NCBI GenBank assembly: GCA_014379665.1
Contig: JACMLK010000012.1
Span: 1 to 11,378 of the forward strand
DNA: 11,378 bases
Reading direction: 5' to 3'
Source of the DNA: Saprospiraceae bacterium
GTDB lineage: Bacteria; Bacteroidota; Bacteroidia; Chitinophagales; Saprospiraceae
The translations under genes and the position numbers were made by a program. Positions within the stretch are counted from its first letter, which is position 1, and every line of letters starts with the position of its first letter. The notes beneath the pieces were generated by a model. That model was not told the origin of the DNA. It worked only from the letters and a program-made list of their open reading frames with translations, and did not search any database. Below are positions 6,279 to 11,378 of the stretch, one piece after another.

Positions 6279-8702
6279 TCATTTCTGCACAATAACCTTT
6301 CTGGTAATTACACCAGCGTCAGTATGTATCAAAGCACTATATGCTCCTGAAACTACCTGTGACAGGTCTATTCTCAACCTTGAATCCTGAACATTGCTGA
6401 ATGATCTGGTCAGTACAACTTTTCCGTCCAGGCTTATCAGATCAATCTTCACATTCTGTGATACTTTTTCTAAAGTAAGGTCAACGTAAAGTTCTCTGGA
6501 AGCAGGATTAGGGAAAGTCGAAACCACAGCTTTGTCATCGATATCATAAGTACTAGTTGCTTGTTTGATATCCATTTCCAAATATACCGCTGATTGGGTA
6601 GGTCCATTTTGAACTATTTCAAATTCTCTGTCTGCCACATCTGCCTCACTGGTGCCTGTCAGACCAAACAATGAACCTGCATTTCTCTCAATATGCAAAG
6701 TATCGAATGCATAAGTGGTTGCTGCATAATTTGTGCTTCGATCAAAAGCTGAAAATGTTCTTCCGGTGTAACCAAGCAACTGATATCTCTCTACTGAAGG
6801 ATCAAGTGGTGAGGTATGAGCCATCACTAAATAGGTAGTATTATCTTTGATATCTACTTCAACTCCATCATTCGGTCCACCTTCTGTATCCAATGCCCAG
6901 ATAGGAAGCTCAATGACTCTGCTGTCAGGTATAGAGCCATCAATGAAAATAAAGTTTGTTCCTACCTTGGTTCTTTCTAGAGGAGCCGCTTCATTATCTC
7001 CGTCAGTATCAACCCATTCATAAACATCTACATTTATAAACCCGGATTCGCTGATGTTGGCGATATCATTTGCCAATCCAAATCTTACTTTATCAATAGT
7101 GAAACCATCACCTTCTTTTACAAAATAAGAATTACCTGCAGAATAATAGGTAACTTCTCCACCCACTACCCAAGGTGACAGTACATAACTCATATAATTT
7201 ACAGGAGTCACTATTTCTTCAGGAAGAAGATTGGCAAAAGTATTTTCAGTGATGTCAAAAAAGAAATCAACTTTATTATTGGTACCTGTAGGTTCTTCTG
7301 TAGAAGTAATAATATAAGAACCATTGTATCTTCCGGGTACAGCAGGGGGAGTCCATAGCTGATTGAAAGGATCATTTTCCTGTAAACTACCAGCCACAAG
7401 TGTTCCATAATTATTGGTTAATCTTACTATTTCGGCATTTGCTTCATCAGTAATGACCACTTCCAGCGCTACATTAGTAGCATTTCCATTTCCTAAATTC
7501 GAAACATCGGCAAGGAAAGGCATTTCGGACACTTGTGTAGCTGGTACACGCAATGAAGGAGCTACGGCATAAAAATTTTCGTTTACTTTAGGATCCGCTT
7601 TGCTTTCATTGATCACCACAACGTCATCAATACCCCAGTAATAATAATCTCCCACGTACTCAAACTTAAATCTGATTTGAGAAATACCCTGAAATCCTAC
7701 TAAAGCAAGTCTTTTTCTCTCACCGGATATCGCAGCGGAGTTTACAGGATATTCTGTATTAAACTGAATAGTATCCTGCCAATTTAATCCACCATCTGTA
7801 CTAACTATAAGATAGTACAGGCTCTGAAATTGTCTTAAAGCCTGATGAAACTCAATTACAATACCTTCGATGGTGTGTCCACTAAGATCAATATTAGGAG
7901 AAATCAGGGCACCGGTACAAGGAGAAGGACAAGGACCTGCTCCAAAATTACCCTGTATACCCAAATTATCCAGATAGTCACTATTGAATTCCATTGCACC
8001 GTCACATGCACTGTGTGAAGTCATCTGAACTCCACCATAGGCACCTCTGCTGATATTACCGTCAGCATTGTATTCCCACGTATTTTCTTTGTCTACTGTC
8101 CAGTCATTCAAACCACCTTTGAAATCCCCTTCTCCGGGTAATTTTCCCCAAATGACCTCAGGACCGTAAGCAGCTTTACTTACACAGGTATTTCTTAATG
8201 TGACATTAACACCACCTGCTATAATATCTGCCCTTATCTTTTGACAGTCAGTATATGAAACCATAAAAACAGGTATGTTGACCATTGCACCATTCGTACC
8301 AGTTACCATCGGGAATGGCACCTGTGTGGCATTGGCAGCACTGTTACAAATAATGGCAACTAATGCACCCCGTGTTTGAGCTTTTAAAGCCTTAGATCCA
8401 AACTCTCCATCCACGGCAACTGAACATGCTCCCCTGTCAATAAAAGTAATCAATCCGGTAATATTATTGGTCGCCAAGGCACAACCTAAGGTTGCATTTG
8501 TATTGCCATCATTTACAAAAGCAGCATTGGCTGTGATGGGCGTGTTACTTTGGCTTCCAAAAGCTGCTCTGACCGCAAGGTAATCGCCTGCAATCCCTGA
8601 AGGACTGTTGACGGTAAGGGTATTGATAGTCTGTCCAATAAGATTGCTGGACACGAATCCCAATACCAGTAAAACTAATTTTGGTGTAAAAAATCTTCGC
8701 AT
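6279..8702 (-). CDS. Secreted PA-domain protein with type IX secretion (type A) sorting domain
   Basis: The 807-residue protein has a signal peptide (about 1-23, MRRFFTPKLVLLVLGFVSSNLIG). A protease-associated (PA) domain follows at about 55-165, with ITGLITFIDRGACSV (81-95) and KAQTRGALVAIICN (107-120). A jelly-roll or MAM-like domain lies at about 195-365, including LIVSTDGGLNWQDTI (298-312) and DYYYWGIDDVVVI (352-364). A CARDB/Ig-like domain spans about 378-485, and an unrecognised beta-rich region about 490-712. The C terminus (about 728-807) is a T9SS type A sorting domain: FPNPASRELYVDL (730-742), then VKIDLISLDGKVV, then GAYSALIHTDAGVITRKVIVQK at the end. It is therefore expected to cross the outer membrane by T9SS and be anchored at the surface or released. 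No HExxH or other peptidase motif was found, so the PA domain stands without a catalytic partner here. It is transcribed alone, with a promoter-like box upstream and a strong terminator downstream. The substrate is unknown. Confidence 0.88.
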   Translation of the reverse strand: MRRFFTPKLVLLVLGFVSSNLIGQTINTLTVNSPSGIAGDYLAVRAAFGSQSNTPITANAAFVNDGNTNATLGCALATNNITGLITFIDRGACSVAVDGEFGSKALKAQTRGALVAIICNSAANATQVPFPMVTGTNGAMVNIPVFMVSYTDCQKIRADIIAGGVNVTLRNTCVSKAAYGPEVIWGKLPGEGDFKGGLNDWTVDKENTWEYNADGNISRGAYGGVQMTSHSACDGAMEFNSDYLDNLGIQGNFGAGPCPSPCTGALISPNIDLSGHTIEGIVIEFHQALRQFQSLYYLIVSTDGGLNWQDTIQFNTEYPVNSAAISGERKRLALVGFQGISQIRFKFEYVGDYYYWGIDDVVVINESKADPKVNENFYAVAPSLRVPATQVSEMPFLADVSNLGNGNATNVALEVVITDEANAEIVRLTNNYGTLVAGSLQENDPFNQLWTPPAVPGRYNGSYIITSTEEPTGTNNKVDFFFDITENTFANLLPEEIVTPVNYMSYVLSPWVVGGEVTYYSAGNSYFVKEGDGFTIDKVRFGLANDIANISESGFINVDVYEWVDTDGDNEAAPLERTKVGTNFIFIDGSIPDSRVIELPIWALDTEGGPNDGVEVDIKDNTTYLVMAHTSPLDPSVERYQLLGYTGRTFSAFDRSTNYAATTYAFDTLHIERNAGSLFGLTGTSEADVADREFEIVQNGPTQSAVYLEMDIKQATSTYDIDDKAVVSTFPNPASRELYVDLTLEKVSQNVKIDLISLDGKVVLTRSFSNVQDSRLRIDLSQVVSGAYSALIHTDAGVITRKVIVQK

Positions 8703-9098
8703 AATAAAAATTTTAAATTTGGTTTATTGTTAATAAAAATCCATTTGCAGGTCGTAAAAGTAATGCTTTAAGTTAATATAGAATGTCTTTCAGGATACAA
8801 TTTTGATTTTTTGTCCAATAAATTTAATAAAAAAAAGAAACGCAAAATTTTTCATTAAACTCATAGAAACATTCAATACAAAATAATATTTTGACAGTAA
8901 TTAAAATACGTTTAAAATAGGAAGTCTATGTGTATAATATTTGCTTTTCAACCAATATTATTCTATCCTTTATTACAACGAAATGATTCTTCTAATTTGT
9001 TTCAGAATTTATTATTCCTTCAATATTGCAGTATAATACTTTATCACACTTAATAAATTCCTTACTTCGTCCCTGTTTTGTTAATTTTCGTTTTATCT
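8703..9098. other. 396-bp AT-rich intergenic region
   Basis: This gap separates the lipopolysaccharide pair from the T9SS cargo gene. It is very AT-rich with long A and T runs (for example 8829-8836). It holds the promoter-like box at 8755-8762 and a small inverted repeat, agtataatact, at 9030-9040. No strong hairpin with a T tract follows hldE, so the end of that transcript is not clear. The only open frame noticed on the minus strand is 24 codons (8864-8790), too weak to call. No RNA gene was recognised. Confidence 0.6.
8755..8762 (-). promoter_or_regulatory. Possible -7 promoter box for the T9SS cargo gene
   Basis: The minus-strand sequence is TACTTTTA, one mismatch from TAnnTTTG, 52 bp before the ATG of the 807-codon gene. 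The surrounding 12-mer (8753-8764, minus strand ATTACTTTTACG) is identical to that upstream of purD. No convincing -33 TTTG was found. Confidence 0.4.
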
Positions 9099-10082
9099 TT
9101 AAGCCATCGGCTCGGTTTGCGATAATTCATTTTCCAATTCCCTCCGATTTATAGAAACTACTCCCGGATGCTCACAAACCTGACCACCGGCGGTATTAGC
9201 AATTTCTGCCATTTTTTCAATAGGGACTCCTTCAAGATAACATAAACAGGTTATACTTATCACCGTATCACCGGCTCCACAAACATCCGCTATGATCCTT
9301 GGTTTAGTTCCGAATATCTTACTTTGTTTACCGTCATTGATATAAATTCCATCACTTCCCAGGGTTACAAAAGTGATTTGATGATGAAGTTTTTCCCTAA
9401 GTAATTTGTCAATCTCATCAAAATCGGTGGTATGGCTACTGAATGCCTTTAATATCTCTTTTTTATTTGGTTTGAATAATGTACATGATTTATAAGCAAA
9501 AAAATTCTTATCCTTTGGGTCGACAAAAGTCGGAATTGCTAACTGTCTGCATTTATTCAGCATTTGGGTAATTAACGTTTCAGTCATCAGGCCTTTATTA
9601 TAATCCTGGAAAACAATGGCATCAATTCGTCCGGATTCCAATATATGTACAAAATTTTGTTTGATTAGATTTTCATCCTGTTCTCCGATATCCTGACAAT
9701 CTTCACTATCAATCCTCATCAGGTGTTGACTATTAGCCATGATTCTGGTTTTGACAGTTGTTTTTCTTTGATGGATGATGGTTAACTGATGTTTTATTTT
9801 AGGATAAAATTCAAACATTTCAGTCAAAGTCTTCCCTTCGGCATCATCACCAATGATCGAAAGTATGGTTACTTCTGCACCAAGCGACATTAAATTAATA
9901 GCTACGTTGGCAGCTCCACCCAATCTGTTATCAGTTACAGACATTTCCAGTACAGGTACCGGCGCTTCCGGTGATATTCTGTTGACATGCCCTGATATAT
10001 ATCTATCGATCATTACATCTCCTACAACCAGTACATGATGCTTTGAAAAATCAGGAAGGGTAAATTTTTTCTGTATACTCAT
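9099..10082 (-). CDS. D-glycero-beta-D-manno-heptose-7-phosphate kinase (HldE N-terminal/RfaE1 type, kinase only)
   Basis: This PfkB-family sugar kinase is expected to phosphorylate D-glycero-D-manno-heptose 7-phosphate at C1, a cytoplasmic step towards the ADP-heptose used in the lipopolysaccharide inner core. Family marks are VVGDVMIDRYISGHVNRISPEAPVPV (19-44), RLGGAANVAINLMSLGAEV (53-71), the TTVKTRIMANSQHLMRID stretch (108-125), VDPKDKNF (187-194) and the PfkB signature DVCGAGDTVIS (266-276), with catalytic Asp272. At 327 residues it covers only the kinase half of bifunctional HldE (about 477 residues in E. coli). The adenylyltransferase domain is absent and must be encoded elsewhere if the pathway is complete. 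It starts 19 bp after kdtA, which supports an inner-core role over other PfkB kinases. ATG at 10082-10080 precedes the conserved fold by a normal distance. Confidence 0.9.
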   Translation of the reverse strand: MSIQKKFTLPDFSKHHVLVVGDVMIDRYISGHVNRISPEAPVPVLEMSVTDNRLGGAANVAINLMSLGAEVTILSIIGDDAEGKTLTEMFEFYPKIKHQLTIIHQRKTTVKTRIMANSQHLMRIDSEDCQDIGEQDENLIKQNFVHILESGRIDAIVFQDYNKGLMTETLITQMLNKCRQLAIPTFVDPKDKNFFAYKSCTLFKPNKKEILKAFSSHTTDFDEIDKLLREKLHHQITFVTLGSDGIYINDGKQSKIFGTKPRIIADVCGAGDTVISITCLCYLEGVPIEKMAEIANTAGGQVCEHPGVVSINRRELENELSQTEPMA

Positions 10083-10101
10083 TGCGGCAAAATTAACCAG
10101 A

Positions 10102-11337
10102 TTAATTAAGAAGGTGGCCTATATCATTAGCAATTCTATCAGTAGCGCCTTTGTTTGATTGGAAAAAGGCATTCAATCCTTGTCTGATCTCATCATACGC
10201 TATTTTATTATTTTCCAAAAAATCTATCATGTCAAGCAATTCTGCTGCTTTTGACACAGTAAATGCCAGTTTTTGATTTTTCAGGGCTAGAGCTTCATTA
10301 AATTTTTGATGACGAGGTCCGAAAAATACAGGAATACCATACACAGCCGGCTCGAGAATATTGTGAATTCCATGCTGAAACCCTCCGCCTACATACGCGT
10401 ATCTGGATAGTTTATACAATCCACTCAACATACCTATATTGTCAATAATGATGATATTGCTTTTCCATTGATCATCGGAAAACAGGTCACCAGGTTTTTC
10501 CAGCATTTGTCTTATGTTATTCACATTGCCGGAATTGATATCATGAGGGGCAATGATATGAATATATGAGGTCTTATTATGAATCAGTTCCCTGATCAGG
10601 GGTATATCGGATTCCCAGATACTCCCATACAAAATGACTGTCCTATCCCTGCAATAGTCATTCAGATTAGTCGGAATACCAGTTTCCTTTGATCTTTGAA
10701 TGACTCTGTCAATTCTGGTATCTCCCACCACCTGATGATTATGCAGATGATGATGATCCAGAATTTCTGAAGATTTAATGTCCTGAACAAATATTTTTTT
10801 ATAACCTGAAAGTAAATTTAAAAAGGGTCGGAATACAGACATAAAAAAATAGTCGTTTTTCCTGAATACACCGGAAATAAGATACACATTAATATTATTT
10901 TTAATTAATTCACTGATCAGATTCCACCAGAATTCATATTTTACAAATACAACTATTCGGGGTTTGATAATGCTTAAAATCTTTTTGTTGTTTGAAGGTA
11001 AATCAGATGGAATATATATTACGACACTTGCTTTGTCATAATGTTTCATTATTTCATATCCGGACGGAGAGTAAAAACTAAGTAAAATGGAAATTTCCGG
11101 ATGATGCAGATGTAATTTTTCCATTAAAGGCCTTCCTTGTTCAAATTCACCCAGTGAAGCACAATGTATCCAGCAAATATTAGTATGATTACTTGCAAAA
11201 TCTTTTAATGCGGCCCATGTCTTTTGCCTGCCACGGTACAATAAATCAAGTTTATGAGAAAATAGTCTTCCAAAATAAATATAAACATCTCCCAACCATA
11301 CTCCTGCCGAATACAAAATAAACAATATGGAAGTCAT
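10102..11337 (-). CDS. kdtA: 3-deoxy-D-manno-octulosonic acid (Kdo) transferase
   Basis: KdtA (also WaaA) adds Kdo from CMP-Kdo to the lipid A precursor at the cytoplasmic face of the inner membrane. The 411-residue length is normal. The N terminus (about 3-23) is a hydrophobic membrane anchor. The donor and acceptor folds show WIHCASLGEFEQGRPLMEKL (56-75), where Glu64 corresponds to the proposed catalytic base of the SxGE motif. KYEFWWNL (133-140) is a Bacteroidota-like version of the segment. Also present are GSIWESD (238-244) and YVGGGFQHGIHNILEPAVYGIPVFFGP (315-341), the glycosyltransferase nucleotide-sugar signature. The ATG at 11337-11335 comes two codons after an in-frame TAA, so it is the first possible start. 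No clear promoter is seen in the 41 bp before the window edge. A heptose kinase gene follows by 19 bp, making an inner-core pair. Confidence 0.96.
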   Translation of the reverse strand: MTSILFILYSAGVWLGDVYIYFGRLFSHKLDLLYRGRQKTWAALKDFASNHTNICWIHCASLGEFEQGRPLMEKLHLHHPEISILLSFYSPSGYEIMKHYDKASVVIYIPSDLPSNNKKILSIIKPRIVVFVKYEFWWNLISELIKNNINVYLISGVFRKNDYFFMSVFRPFLNLLSGYKKIFVQDIKSSEILDHHHLHNHQVVGDTRIDRVIQRSKETGIPTNLNDYCRDRTVILYGSIWESDIPLIRELIHNKTSYIHIIAPHDINSGNVNNIRQMLEKPGDLFSDDQWKSNIIIIDNIGMLSGLYKLSRYAYVGGGFQHGIHNILEPAVYGIPVFFGPRHQKFNEALALKNQKLAFTVSKAAELLDMIDFLENNKIAYDEIRQGLNAFFQSNKGATDRIANDIGHLLN

Positions 11338-11378
11338 ATATTATAAGAATGGTTATAAGAGTATGTTTAAAATTTCAT

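Noticed and set aside
8790..8864. Minus-strand 24-codon frame with a hydrophobic middle in the 396-bp gap
   Set aside because: In such AT-rich DNA a Phe/Ile/Lys-rich short frame is expected by chance, and there is no supporting signal.
9853..10038. Plus-strand open frame of 61 codons
   Set aside because: It is antisense to conserved PfkB-kinase motifs, so it is a shadow of that gene.
1..11378. Signs of mobile DNA, CRISPR, tRNA or phage genes
   Set aside because: No transposase or integrase motifs, repeat-spacer arrays, tRNA-like clover leaves or attachment-site repeats were seen on either strand.

Overview
This looks like a chromosomal segment of a low-GC member of the Bacteroidota, plausibly from the Saprospiraceae/Chitinophaga side of the phylum, though the lineage within the phylum is an inference. 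The signs are a type IX secretion (T9SS) type A sorting domain, SprB-like repeats in a lipoprotein with a Bacteroidota surface-export signal, promoters resembling the Bacteroidota -7 box TAnnTTTG, no clear Shine-Dalgarno sequences, and very AT-rich gaps. All eight recognised genes lie on the minus strand, so transcription runs from high to low coordinates. No tRNA, rRNA, CRISPR array, insertion sequence or integrase was seen.

Layout in transcription order. (1) 11337-9099: kdtA (waaA, Kdo transferase) and a kinase-only hldE-type gene (heptose-7-phosphate kinase), 19 bp apart, forming a lipopolysaccharide inner-core pair. (2) 9098-8703: a 396-bp AT-rich gap holding the next gene's promoter. (3) 8702-6279: a secreted 807-residue protein with a protease-associated (PA) domain and a T9SS sorting domain, closed by a strong intrinsic terminator (6201-6232). 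(4) 6053-1837: a tight three-gene cluster. It encodes a 757-residue lipoprotein predicted to sit on the cell surface, an ECF sigma factor (18 bp downstream), and a 451-residue protein with a cytoplasmic head, one inner-membrane helix, a long linker and a C-terminal outer-membrane beta-barrel (11 bp downstream). (5) 1642-1: housekeeping genes truA (TTG start) and purD, the latter cut by the window edge after 278 codons.

The most interesting part is cluster 4. The 451-residue protein has the layout of the dual membrane-spanning anti-sigma factors (Dma) known from Bacteroides thetaiotaomicron, and it sits beside an ECF sigma factor. A large, cysteine-rich, probably surface-exposed lipoprotein is encoded first in the same apparent operon. 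I propose an envelope-spanning signalling unit in which the lipoprotein senses or is the output, the barrel protein carries the signal across both membranes, and the sigma factor changes transcription. The architecture is read from the sequence; the signalling role is inferred.
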